This document shows positions 18,197 to 26,683 of a stretch of DNA of 64,000 bases, in pieces. Each line of letters opens with the position of its first letter. Within the stretch, counting starts at the first letter, position 1. Below the pieces are notes generated by a model. That model ran no database searches. It was not told the origin of the DNA and worked only from the letters and a program-made list of their open reading frames with translations. Made by a program: the position numbers and the translations under genes. The stretch is taken from positions 20,162-84,161 of the forward strand of contig JAHHUH010000005.1 of NCBI GenBank assembly GCA_020024105.1. The letters run 5' to 3'. This stretch comes from Phascolarctobacterium sp. Lineage in GTDB: Bacteria > Bacillota > Negativicutes > Acidaminococcales > Acidaminococcaceae.

Positions 18197-18832
18197 GTGC
18201 TTAAGGAATATTTAGCAGAGCTAAGGAAAAATAAATTATTGACCTTAGATGAGGAAAAAGAGCTGTGGCGCTTAGCAGCTGCAGGGGATGTGGAGGCCCA
18301 CCAGCGTCTGGTGACGGCCTACCAGCCCCTGGTTTTTAAAATAGCTATGAGCTTCCAACTGCAGGAGGCTGAAACTATGGAGTTGCTGCAGGAGGGCACC
18401 GTGGGGCTTTTGGAGGCCGCAGAAAATTTTGATTATACCAAGGGTGTGGCCTTTAGTCTTTATGCCAGCTACCGTATCAAGGGTGCTATGCTGGACTATC
18501 TGAAGCAGAGCAGTAATCAGGGCCTCCTCTATCTGGAGGGGGAGCTGGGTGAGGGCATTACCCTGGGGGATACTTTGGCTACGGCTCAGGAGGGGCCCTG
18601 GGAAATGGCTGAGAGGCAGCTGCTGCAGGATAAGGTGCAGCAGGCTTTGGAACGTCTGCCACAGAAGGAACAGCAGGTGCTGACAGGTATGTACCTGGAG
18701 GACCGGACGGCCAAATTTGTGGCCGATGCGGTCAATGTCAGTCTGGGTCATGTGTACCGGCTGCAGAAGAAGGGCGTACGACGAGTGCGGGGAATGCTTG
18801 CTAGATTTATGCATGAATTTAATAATAATTAG
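18197..18832 (+). CDS. Sigma-70 family RNA polymerase sigma factor
   Basis: Alternative sigma factor of 211 residues with region 2 (about 30-105; core-binding motif ELLQEGTVGLLEAAENFD and the helix YASYRIKGAMLDYLK) and region 4 (about 150-205; helix-turn-helix TAKFVADAVNVSLGHVYRL). Region 1.1 is missing and region 3 is short, as in the SigB/FliA-type group. GTG start after a GAAGGGAG site, 19 bases after tamB. It is embedded between tamB and bamA, so it may control envelope genes. Its targets cannot be read from the window. Confidence 0.88.
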   Translation: MLKEYLAELRKNKLLTLDEEKELWRLAAAGDVEAHQRLVTAYQPLVFKIAMSFQLQEAETMELLQEGTVGLLEAAENFDYTKGVAFSLYASYRIKGAMLDYLKQSSNQGLLYLEGELGEGITLGDTLATAQEGPWEMAERQLLQDKVQQALERLPQKEQQVLTGMYLEDRTAKFVADAVNVSLGHVYRLQKKGVRRVRGMLARFMHEFNNN

Positions 18833-18996
18833 TTTTCTTTAGCAATAAAATAGAATGAAGTAGATTTTGCTTGAAAAAAGCCGTATTTGGCAGAAAATTA
18901 GCTTAAATAGTGGCTATTTCACTTAAATGACAGGTGAAGTATGCTTTTTTATGGGGACTATAGTTGATATGTTTGCTAGAGAAGGGAGTAATGACC

Positions 18997-19482
18997 ATGG
19001 TTAAGGTAGGGAAGTCCACCTGTAAACGTATTCGCAGTGTACGGCTAAGCCTGGAAAATGCTGAGCAGAGCTTTTTAGATAATAAAGACATGCGGGGTGA
19101 GCTGGATCTGATGCTGGCCGAGGCGGAGCTGAAAAATCTGCGCCGCAAGCAGACCTTTCCATGGTCTTGGAATAGACAGCTTTTAGCTCTCTGTGTGGCT
19201 TCGTTGCTGGTGCTGGCCAGTGCTGGTGGTTGGTATTATGCCAATTTGAATCAACCGGCACCTTTGGTTCCTGCTAGGACAGCTACAGTGCTTCTCCAGG
19301 TAGAGTCTACTCCGCAGACAGTTCAGAATTCGCTACTAGTTTCGCCTTCCGTGGGCGAAGCTAAGGTAAATAAAAAGTCGAAGGAATACCCTCAAGGGGC
19401 GCCGACAATGACACGGCTTGAAAATGTTGATATTAAACAGCTGGTACATTCGGCAAGAGCTGAATTAAGTAGCTCAAATTAA
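18997..19482 (+). CDS. Hypothetical single-TM protein, candidate anti-sigma factor
   Basis: I choose ATG 18997 (161 residues) because GGAG ends 8 bases before it; ATG 18991 and TTG/ATG codons farther upstream are less well placed. Layout: a charged cytoplasmic N-terminus of about 55 residues with a helical Leu/Glu heptad region (SLENAEQSF to EAELKNLRR), one TM helix (about residues 63-80, LLALCVASLLVLASAGGW), and a Pro/Ser/Val-rich periplasmic tail of about 80 residues. I recognise no family. Topology and position 164 bases after a sigma factor resemble a membrane anti-sigma factor; that is inference. Confidence 0.7.
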   Translation: MVKVGKSTCKRIRSVRLSLENAEQSFLDNKDMRGELDLMLAEAELKNLRRKQTFPWSWNRQLLALCVASLLVLASAGGWYYANLNQPAPLVPARTATVLLQVESTPQTVQNSLLVSPSVGEAKVNKKSKEYPQGAPTMTRLENVDIKQLVHSARAELSSSN

Positions 19483-19500
19483 TCTTTAGGAGGATTTGTA

Positions 19501-21450
19501 ATGAAGAAAAGATTTATGTTGCAGTCAGTAACAATGGGATTGGCTGCCACTTTTTTGGCAGCACCTGTATTTGCAGAAGAACTGCCTGATGTAGCTAAGG
19601 ACGCTCAGGCGTTGGTGACGGCTGCTACAGTAGATGCCGCTCCGACTGTTGTAAAAGAAGAAGCACCGCAACAAAAGGTTGTAGCCAATTATTTTGGCAG
19701 AACCATTACCAAACAGAGCGTGGTTGGTAATACCGTTATGAGTGAAGCTGATATTTTAAGCGTTATTGCTTCTAAGCCTGGCATGGAATTAACCGAGGCT
19801 GGTTTAAGCGATGATTTAAGTGCAATTTATGATTTAGGCTATTTTTATGATTTGCGTCCGGAATTTAAGGAAGTTCCCGAAGGTGTACAGGTTATTTACC
19901 ACGTTATGGAAAACCCGGCTTTTGAAAGAGTTGCTATTACTGGTAATACCGTAGTCAGTGATGCCCATGTCCAAAACTTCTTTGACATGAATAAGGGAGA
20001 AGTAGTTAATCTGAAGCAAGTCAACCAGAGAGTACAAAGATTGGAAGAAGAATATCGTCAGGCAGGCTATATTTTGGCTCGTGTAACTGATGTTCATATG
20101 GAACAGGATGGAACCTTGAACATTACAATGAACGAAGGTAAGGTAGAGGGCTTTAAGGTTAAAGGCAATGCAAAAACTAAGGACTATGTTATTACCCGTG
20201 AAATGCGCATGAAACCCGGTGATCCCTTCAATGCTAAGGCTGCTCGTCGAAGCATGCAGCGTGTGTACAACTTAGGCTTTTTTGAGGATGTCAACGTTAA
20301 ATTAAATCCTGGGAAGGAACCTAATTCTGTAGAGGTAGAAATTGTTGTTGTAGAAATGAATACCGGTACCTTTGGTATTGGTGCTGGCTATAGTGATGCT
20401 GATGGCTTCGTTGGCATGGTTTCCATCGGTGATAAAAACTTCCGTGGTACTGGTGACCAGATTAACCTGCGTTGGGAATTTGGCGGAGAGGATAATAAGA
20501 ACTATGATTTCAGTTATACCCGTCCTTGGTTGGATGATAAGGAAACATCCGCTACTATCAGTCTGTATGACAGTACTAGTGAATATGCTGACTATAATCA
20601 TAACGCAGATGAAATTGCCCGTTATGATAAAAATCGTCGTGGTCAGGAATTGACTTTTAGTCGTAAAACTGAGAATGAATTCATAAGTAACTTCATCAGC
20701 ATTAAGAACCGTAAGGATACATACAAGGGTGCTGTAGATAATAGCCGTGACCAGTATTATGAGGATGGTTTCTACGTACCTGGCCAGCCTGAAAGACCTA
20801 ATCCGGATAAGCCGGGCGAAATGCTTCCTGCTACACCAGGTAGTCATTCCGATTATTGGGAGGACTTCTATCCGACAACTGCTGCAGCACGTCGTGCCGA
20901 AAATTTTGGAACGACTCGTAGCATTACTTTGGGCTGTATTTATGATTCCCGTGATAATGTGTATGATCCTCACGAAGGTAAACGGACCAGTTATAGCATT
21001 GAGCATGCAGGCTTCATGGGTGGTGACTTTAACTTTACCAAGATTACTACCGATTTTCGTTACTATTATCGTGGTGGAGGCGACAGTGTTTGGGCTTTGA
21101 ATTTGGGTGCCGGCTATGCGCATGGCGATATGCCTTTAAGTCAACGCTATACAATGGGTGGTAGTGAAAGCCTCCGTGGCTACGAAGATGACCAGTTCCG
21201 TGGTAATAGTATGTTGAAAGCAACTCTGGAATATCGTTTCCCCATCATCAAGAAGGTACAGGGCGTACTCTTCACTGATAATGGCTATGCTTGGGATAAA
21301 CGTCATGAGGACGACTTCGATTTGGGCGAAATTAAGAGCAGCTATGGTGTTGGCCTGCGTATTACCTCTCCCTTAGGACCCGTCAAGCTTGACTATGGCT
21401 TTGGTGAAGATGGTGGTAAGTTCCACTTCAGCTTTGGTGGCCAATTCTAA
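19501..21450 (+). CDS. bamA: BamA outer membrane protein assembly factor
   Basis: Core of the BAM machine that inserts beta-barrel proteins into the outer membrane. The 649 residues have a signal peptide (about 1-25, ending VFA), three recognisable POTRA domains (about 60-130, 131-205 and 206-285, against five in E. coli) and a C-terminal barrel (about 290-649). Loop 6 carries the conserved ESLRGYEDDQFRG (the VRGF-type lock), and the protein ends FSFGGQF with the terminal Phe. A very good AGGAGG site precedes the ATG. Fewer POTRAs are usual in diderm Firmicutes. Confidence 0.95.
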   Translation: MKKRFMLQSVTMGLAATFLAAPVFAEELPDVAKDAQALVTAATVDAAPTVVKEEAPQQKVVANYFGRTITKQSVVGNTVMSEADILSVIASKPGMELTEAGLSDDLSAIYDLGYFYDLRPEFKEVPEGVQVIYHVMENPAFERVAITGNTVVSDAHVQNFFDMNKGEVVNLKQVNQRVQRLEEEYRQAGYILARVTDVHMEQDGTLNITMNEGKVEGFKVKGNAKTKDYVITREMRMKPGDPFNAKAARRSMQRVYNLGFFEDVNVKLNPGKEPNSVEVEIVVVEMNTGTFGIGAGYSDADGFVGMVSIGDKNFRGTGDQINLRWEFGGEDNKNYDFSYTRPWLDDKETSATISLYDSTSEYADYNHNADEIARYDKNRRGQELTFSRKTENEFISNFISIKNRKDTYKGAVDNSRDQYYEDGFYVPGQPERPNPDKPGEMLPATPGSHSDYWEDFYPTTAAARRAENFGTTRSITLGCIYDSRDNVYDPHEGKRTSYSIEHAGFMGGDFNFTKITTDFRYYYRGGGDSVWALNLGAGYAHGDMPLSQRYTMGGSESLRGYEDDQFRGNSMLKATLEYRFPIIKKVQGVLFTDNGYAWDKRHEDDFDLGEIKSSYGVGLRITSPLGPVKLDYGFGEDGGKFHFSFGGQF

Positions 21451-21469
21451 AACCTGACTGGAGGTTAAG

Positions 21470-22741
21470 ATGAAGTCCTATTGGCTCTTATTGATGACTA
21501 TTCTGTCTGGCCTACTGCCCTGGCAGCAGGCCCAGGCTTTACCTGTGACTTCCGTTCAGGTGGAGGTCGTTGATAGTAATGGTGGTACGAGTAGGGTGCT
21601 TTTGGATAAGATGGGTGCCAGCCTAGAGGTTGTGGCGCAGCAGCTTTTCCTGGATAGGGAGGTTGCAATGCTGCAGCAGGAGGACCGGGCCTATGTTGAC
21701 CTGCTGACCGAGGTGGGTGACAGGGTACTGACAGGCTATTATGTGCAGACGGCGGATATCGACTTTGGTGAGCAGACACGGGTCCGTTTTCAGGTTCGTC
21801 CCTGGGATGGAGTTGTGGGGGCACCGGAGATTGATATGCAATTTTCCGGTATCGAGGGCCATCTGGCACAGGTTCTGGAGGAGCGCCTGCCCGGTCTGAG
21901 AAATAATATTGCAGCCATTATCCAGGGGGCCTCCCTAGAGGCCGTGGACTGGGCCGACGGTGTCCTGCGCCGGGTGGTAAGGGAGGCTGTGGCCAAGGAG
22001 CTGCCGGAATTTAAGGTGGCCGTGGATTTGTGTCGGGAACAGGAGCGAGTGCTGGTACAGGTTATTATTTACCCTGTGGGTGAAATCGTCCGCAATGTGG
22101 ACTACGAGCTTAGCTCCCAGGCCGTCCCCAATATTCTTCTGCTGGACCTAAAGTATAAATACCAGGAGGAATGCAACCGTTTGCGGGGTCTCCCCCTGGA
22201 TTATATCCGGCATCACAAGCAGGAGCTGGTGCAGCAGCTGCAGGAAAAGCTTTTAGCAGAGCCTGTGGTGCGGCGCTATCATCTGCAGCCCCAGATTAAT
22301 CTGGTACCACAAGGTGACTTACAAGTTGATATAAACTTGACTTCTGAGGAGTATAGAATTTGGCTGGAGGGCTACGCCGACGTAGGTCGGGAGGAGTACA
22401 ATTTATCCGGCAAGGCTCATGTGGGCCGTTATATAGAACCCGGGGCAGAGGTTTTTTGTGAAGCAGAGCTTTTGCTGAATCCCACTGACTGGAATTACTA
22501 TTTAGGCTATACCCAGCAGTATAGAAAAAGTCAGATAAGCTATTTATATGGTATGCCCCATAACAATAATGTTTATCGAGTGCAGTATTTGCCCAATGAA
22601 GCCTGGAGCTGTCGGTTGGAATATCATTCCCGTGATAAGCGTAATGAATATGGACTGCGCTATCGTATCCACGAATTCCTGAGCGCTGAAACCGTTTATG
22701 CAGACCATGAGCTGTATTTGCGCCTAATAGGAAATTTGTAG
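21470..22741 (+). CDS. Hypothetical exported protein with C-terminal beta-strand domain
   Basis: Family not recognised. The 423 residues begin with a signal peptide (about 1-23, ending AQA). The middle (about 25-285) is mixed alpha/beta with repeated units such as VTSVQVEVV and ADIDFGEQTRVRFQV that could be POTRA-like. The last 135 residues (about 290-423) are short amphipathic beta strands with many Tyr/Trp/Arg, such as IWLEGYADV, AEVFCEAELLL and SCRLEYHSR, as in an outer membrane beta domain. It follows bamA by 20 bases, which suggests a BAM-associated or barrel-assembly role. No lipobox. Confidence 0.7.
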   Translation: MKSYWLLLMTILSGLLPWQQAQALPVTSVQVEVVDSNGGTSRVLLDKMGASLEVVAQQLFLDREVAMLQQEDRAYVDLLTEVGDRVLTGYYVQTADIDFGEQTRVRFQVRPWDGVVGAPEIDMQFSGIEGHLAQVLEERLPGLRNNIAAIIQGASLEAVDWADGVLRRVVREAVAKELPEFKVAVDLCREQERVLVQVIIYPVGEIVRNVDYELSSQAVPNILLLDLKYKYQEECNRLRGLPLDYIRHHKQELVQQLQEKLLAEPVVRRYHLQPQINLVPQGDLQVDINLTSEEYRIWLEGYADVGREEYNLSGKAHVGRYIEPGAEVFCEAELLLNPTDWNYYLGYTQQYRKSQISYLYGMPHNNNVYRVQYLPNEAWSCRLEYHSRDKRNEYGLRYRIHEFLSAETVYADHELYLRLIGNL

Positions 22742-22747
22742 CTTTTC

Positions 22748-22776
22748 TTGAAAGAAATTCTCCACACTGATATAAT
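22748..22776 (+). promoter_or_regulatory. Sigma-A type promoter of the ompH-lpx genes
   Basis: TTGAAA (22748-22753) and TATAAT (22771-22776) with a 17-base spacer, 44 bases before ompH. It begins a new transcript covering the chaperone and lipid A genes. Confidence 0.82.
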
Positions 22777-22819
22777 GGAGAGTGAATTTTTAAATACAAA
22801 AGAAGGTAGGTAATGTATT

Positions 22820-23305
22820 ATGATGCAAAAATTGCGTAACCCTAAAAATGTAAAATTGGTTTCCTTGTTTGTTGCAGCAATCTTTGTTTTGGGCTGCTTT
22901 GCTTTGACTCTTACTCAAAGTGGCATGTCCAGCTCCGCCGCAGCAGCTACTAGCGAATCCGCTATCGGCGTTGTCAACTTCCAGGCAGTTGTCAGCCAAA
23001 GCCCTGATATGGCAGCTATGCAGGAAACTATGAAGGCTGAGGTTGAAGCAGCTAAAAAAGATTTTGAAACAAAAAGCGCTAATATGAATAACGAGGAAAA
23101 ACAACGTTATTATCAACAGCTGCAGGAGCGTTTGGCTAATAAGCAGAATGAACTGATGGACCCTGTGCTGAAAAAAGCAGAAGCAGCTATCCAGAAGATT
23201 GCTGACAAAAAGGGTTTATCCGTGGTTGTAGACAAAAGCACTGTAGTCTTTGGTGGTGTAGATATCACTGAGGAAGCTGTGAAAGGTATGCAGAGCGGTA
23301 AATAA
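22820..23305 (+). CDS. OmpH/Skp-family periplasmic chaperone
   Basis: Holdase chaperone that keeps unfolded outer membrane proteins soluble on the way to BamA. The 161 residues have an N-terminal hydrophobic segment (about 10-35), the Skp core start AIGVVNFQAVVSQSPDM, a long charged coiled coil (about 70-130) and a final beta segment LSVVVDKSTVVFGGVDIT. The hydrophobic segment contains VLGC, a weak lipobox, so it may be membrane-tethered. ATG 22820 and 22823 are both possible. One of three related or analogous genes in a row. Confidence 0.88.
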   Translation: MMQKLRNPKNVKLVSLFVAAIFVLGCFALTLTQSGMSSSAAAATSESAIGVVNFQAVVSQSPDMAAMQETMKAEVEAAKKDFETKSANMNNEEKQRYYQQLQERLANKQNELMDPVLKKAEAAIQKIADKKGLSVVVDKSTVVFGGVDITEEAVKGMQSGK

Positions 23306-23369
23306 GAGCATTAATTTCTAGTGGGAAGGGCCTTTGGGCCCTTTCCTGCTAACTATAGGAGGAACGCTG

Positions 23370-24278
23370 ATGAGCAGATTTTTAGTCATGATGATGCTTT
23401 TAGCTGCTTTATTGACCTCCGCTTGTGCCAAGGGGCAACCGCAGCAGTCGGCCTATTTTAACCGGGAGCAGGTAGTACAGCAGCATGCTGACTATGCGCA
23501 GCTGGAGGAGGGTCGGCAGCAGTATGCTAAGCTGGTGGGCCAGGAGAAGGCCTATCAGGAAAGATTTAGGGTACAGCTGGAATGCTTACAGGATTTGCAG
23601 CAGCTGGAGGCCTTAAGTAGGGCTGATTATGCAGAAGCAGAAGTTCAGACCAGGATAGCAGAATATATTGCTAGGGAGGATTATGCCCTGGAAAAGCAGT
23701 ATGCAGTGCTGGACCAGCAGGCAGAGGAAAAATATGCACCCTCGCGAAAGGTTCTGGAGGCTCAGGCCCAAAATGAGCTTTTTAATTTGCGCCTAAAACT
23801 ATACGTGATGAATTTGAAGCCTGAGGAACGGGCTAAGCTGGAGGAGGAATATCTGGCTACTCGTGGTGCTAGGGAGCAGGATCTGGAAACATGGAAACAG
23901 GAACGGCAGAACTATTACCAGCAGGAATTGGATAAGTATTGCGTAGCTAGGGAAGGCAGGATTGCAGCTCACGAGCAGCAGCTGCGTGGTAGCTTAGAGC
24001 CACAGCCGGTGCGGGCAGAGAGCTTTATTGACCAACTGGCGTCTGCGCCAGCCTATATTAGAAAGATATTTATTGCTCTGGATGACAAAATTTCCAAACA
24101 GCAGGCAGCTAATGCTGCCCTGGAAAAGAAAATCAACCAGGACGTGGACCTGGCAGTGGCCAAGGTCAGTCATGATGAGGGTTATCCGACTCTTCTTGAA
24201 GCTCCACCGGAGCAGGGACAGGCAGTGGATGTAACCCGGGCAGTCGTTCAGCAGCTGCAGAAAAATAAGGATAAGTGA
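23370..24278 (+). CDS. Coiled-coil lipoprotein, OmpH-like
   Basis: I choose ATG 23370 (302 residues) because AGGAGGA lies 7 bases before it. A signal peptide ends in the lipobox TSAC (Cys19). The mature part is almost entirely Gln/Glu/Ala/Tyr-rich helix (about 30-230) with frequent heptads, then a shorter helix (about 250-300). It looks like an elongated OmpH relative or a periplasmic spacer, but I do not see a conserved Skp core. Its place between two OmpH-type genes suggests a role in outer membrane protein transit or envelope spacing. Confidence 0.7.
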   Translation: MSRFLVMMMLLAALLTSACAKGQPQQSAYFNREQVVQQHADYAQLEEGRQQYAKLVGQEKAYQERFRVQLECLQDLQQLEALSRADYAEAEVQTRIAEYIAREDYALEKQYAVLDQQAEEKYAPSRKVLEAQAQNELFNLRLKLYVMNLKPEERAKLEEEYLATRGAREQDLETWKQERQNYYQQELDKYCVAREGRIAAHEQQLRGSLEPQPVRAESFIDQLASAPAYIRKIFIALDDKISKQQAANAALEKKINQDVDLAVAKVSHDEGYPTLLEAPPEQGQAVDVTRAVVQQLQKNKDK

Positions 24279-24289
24279 GGTCTTTGTTC

Positions 24290-24697
24290 ATGAAAAAGAT
24301 TATTGCAGGTTTATTAGTAGCTAGTGCTATGTTTACTTTTGGCTGTGGTGGCCGTAATGCCGAATTTGGCGTAGTAGATTTACATAAGGTACAAACAGAA
24401 GCAACCTTCTTTAAAACTACCGTAGAAAATGCTAACCAGCAGATGGCAGATTTGAATAAAGAAGCCATGAGCGCTATGGAGGGCAAGAGCGAGGAGGAAG
24501 CCAAAAAGCTCCTGACTGAATATCAGGCTAAGGCTCAGCTGATTCAAAGTGAAGCAGATAATAAATTAAAGGCCAGTCTTGATGCAGCTTTAAACCAGGT
24601 TGCCAAGGAAAAAGGCTTAGGAGCAATTTTGATTAAAGACGCTGTACCTCAGGGTGGTACTGATGTTACCGCTGAGGTTATTGCTAAAATTCAGTAA
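24290..24697 (+). CDS. OmpH/Skp-like chaperone, probable lipoprotein
   Basis: I choose ATG 24290 (135 residues); an in-frame GTG at 24275 overlaps the previous stop but has no ribosome site. Signal segment with TFGC, an imperfect lipobox (Cys21 or near). The core begins EFGVVDLHKVQTEATF, aligned with the Skp strand AIGVVNFQAV of the gene at 22820, continues as a charged helix (about 45-100) and ends LGAILIKDAVPQGGTDVT, again like that paralogue. It is thus a second OmpH copy. Confidence 0.8.
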   Translation: MKKIIAGLLVASAMFTFGCGGRNAEFGVVDLHKVQTEATFFKTTVENANQQMADLNKEAMSAMEGKSEEEAKKLLTEYQAKAQLIQSEADNKLKASLDAALNQVAKEKGLGAILIKDAVPQGGTDVTAEVIAKIQ

Positions 24698-24727
24698 TCA
24701 TTATTAAGCAACCATAGGAGAGTATAG

Positions 24728-25756
24728 ATGATTGAGAAGAGCGTTCAAGAATTAGCAGAATTTTTGCAGGGTACTGTAGAAAATGATAATCCGGAAATTG
24801 TTATTACCGGTGTTAATGGACTGGTGGAAGCTACTGCTCAGGATATTTCCTTTGCTGAGCCTCCTCATGTGGAGCATTGTCATTTAAGTAAGGCTGGCGT
24901 TATGGTGCTGAGCCCGGCTGACCCTCCCCTGGATGGCAGACCTGTTATCCGTGTGGCGAGCCCGAGAGCAGCCTTTGCTACTTTGCTGGAGCTGTTCCGT
25001 GCTCCGGAAGAGGTGGAAAGAGTAATTAGCACCATGGCTTATATTGCTCCTACTGCAAAAATTGGTAAGAATGTAGCTATCCAGCCCTTTGCCGTAATTG
25101 AGGCTGATGCAGAAATCGGTGATGGTACTGTAATCTATCCCCATGTGTATGTGGGCAAGCGTGTCAAGGTAGGCAAGGACTGCACCCTGCGTTCCAGTGC
25201 TACCGTCCGTGAGGATTGTGTTTTAGGTGACCGCGTCATCCTCCAGTCCGGTGCGGTAATTGGTGGTGACGGCTTTGGTTATATTACCCAAAACGGTAAG
25301 CATAGCAGAGTTCTGCAGACTGGTAACGTTATCCTGGAAGATGACGTAGAGATTGGCAATAATACCTGCATTGACCGTGCTACTGTGGATAGCACCATTG
25401 TGGGTAAGGGCACCAAGATTGATAATTTAGTACATTTAGGTCATAATGATATTTTAGGTGAAAATTGTCTTGTAGTAGCACAGGTTGGTATTTCCGGCAG
25501 TGTTACTGTAGGCCATAATGTAACCTTTGCCGGACAGACTGGTACCGTAGGCCATATCACCATTGGTGATAATTGCGTCTTTGGTGCACGTTCCGGTATT
25601 ACGAATAATATTCCCTCCGGTTCCTTCATGGCTGGTTTTCCCGTACGTCCTCACAAGGAATGGCTGCGTCAGGAGGCAAGCCTGCGCAAGGTTGGCGATT
25701 TGTTGAAGCGCGTTAAGGAGCTGGAAAAGCAATTGCAGGAACTGCAGAAAAAATAA
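24728..25756 (+). CDS. lpxD: UDP-3-O-acylglucosamine N-acyltransferase
   Basis: Third step of lipid A synthesis: adds the N-linked 3-hydroxyacyl chain to UDP-3-O-acylglucosamine, from acyl-ACP, in the cytoplasm. The 342 residues have the N-terminal uridine-binding domain (about 1-100), a left-handed beta helix of hexapeptide repeats (about 105-310) and a C-terminal helix (about 318-342). The catalytic histidine is H239 in LVHLGHND. The chaperone-lpxD order is the same as in Proteobacteria (skp-lpxD). Confidence 0.95.
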   Translation: MIEKSVQELAEFLQGTVENDNPEIVITGVNGLVEATAQDISFAEPPHVEHCHLSKAGVMVLSPADPPLDGRPVIRVASPRAAFATLLELFRAPEEVERVISTMAYIAPTAKIGKNVAIQPFAVIEADAEIGDGTVIYPHVYVGKRVKVGKDCTLRSSATVREDCVLGDRVILQSGAVIGGDGFGYITQNGKHSRVLQTGNVILEDDVEIGNNTCIDRATVDSTIVGKGTKIDNLVHLGHNDILGENCLVVAQVGISGSVTVGHNVTFAGQTGTVGHITIGDNCVFGARSGITNNIPSGSFMAGFPVRPHKEWLRQEASLRKVGDLLKRVKELEKQLQELQKK

Positions 25757-25775
25757 CTTAGCGGGTGGTGGAAGA

Positions 25776-26669
25776 GTGCTAGGTTACTATATTGTAAAAC
25801 TAGTAAGTAAATTAATATGTGTTGCTCCTCAATGGCTGTGCAGATGGATTGCCAGCTTTTTAGGAGGCGTTGCCGTAGTAGGTGTGCCGAAATGGCGCAT
25901 GCAGATGGCTAAGGCCAATATCATGGAATGTCTGGGCGTGGATGCCCAACGGGCTGATGAAATTGCGGAGGGTAGTGTGCGCCGCTTTGGCAGAATGATT
26001 GTTGAGGTTTTGCGCTTTCCTCTGCTCAAGCCGGAAAATATCCATGAGCTGGTCAAGGTAGAGGGTCTGGAGCATTTAGAGGCAGCCTACAAGCAGAATA
26101 AGGGCGTTATAATGGCTACCGGCCATTATGGCAACTGGGAGCTGTTAGGCGCTACTGTGGCCCTGAACGGCTATCCCATGCTTTCCATTGCCAGGAAGCA
26201 GAATAACGGTCATATGGATAAGCTGATTAATGAGCTGCGTCAGCAGGTGGGTCAAAAGGTAGCCTATAACCATGGCAAATCCGGCCTTTTGGCTATCAGC
26301 AGAATGCTCAGGGCTAAGAACCTATTGGGCATTCTCTATGATCAGGAAACCGGTGATAGTCGTTGTCATTTAAAGCTTTTTGGTAAGGATAGCGGTATTC
26401 CCTTGGGCGCTGCATCACTTTCCCGTATGCATGGCTGTCCTATTCTGCCCATCTTCCTGCACAATAATGAAGATGGTACCTGTACTGCAAAAATCCATCC
26501 TCCTCTCTATGCACCCAAGACGAAGGATAAGGATCAGGATTTGTACTGCGTAACAAAGCAGCTGGCAACGATTTTAGAGCATGAAATAATTAATGATCCG
26601 GAAATGTGGTTCTGGGTCCATGATAGATGGAAGGACGGACGCGTCCGCTTTGGTGGCAAGAGAAAGTAA
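25776..26669 (+). CDS. LpxL/HtrB-type lipid A late acyltransferase (first copy)
   Basis: Inner-membrane acyltransferase that adds a secondary acyl chain to Kdo-lipid A. The 297 residues have an N-terminal TM anchor (about 5-35) and the HX4E active site H117-E122 in GHYGNWE, with the downstream ILYDQETG block. GTG start, 19 bases after lpxD. A second related gene lies at 38410, so the two may add the two secondary chains (LpxL and LpxM roles); which is which cannot be told. Confidence 0.88.
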   Translation: MLGYYIVKLVSKLICVAPQWLCRWIASFLGGVAVVGVPKWRMQMAKANIMECLGVDAQRADEIAEGSVRRFGRMIVEVLRFPLLKPENIHELVKVEGLEHLEAAYKQNKGVIMATGHYGNWELLGATVALNGYPMLSIARKQNNGHMDKLINELRQQVGQKVAYNHGKSGLLAISRMLRAKNLLGILYDQETGDSRCHLKLFGKDSGIPLGAASLSRMHGCPILPIFLHNNEDGTCTAKIHPPLYAPKTKDKDQDLYCVTKQLATILEHEIINDPEMWFWVHDRWKDGRVRFGGKRK

Positions 26670-26683
26670 AGGAGAGAAGTGAG

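Noticed and set aside
23324..23346. Hairpin GGAAGGGCC / GGCCCTTTCC between the first ompH gene and the lipoprotein gene
   Set aside because: No T run follows and a ribosome site starts 10 bases later, so I do not call it a terminator; it may protect or attenuate the transcript.
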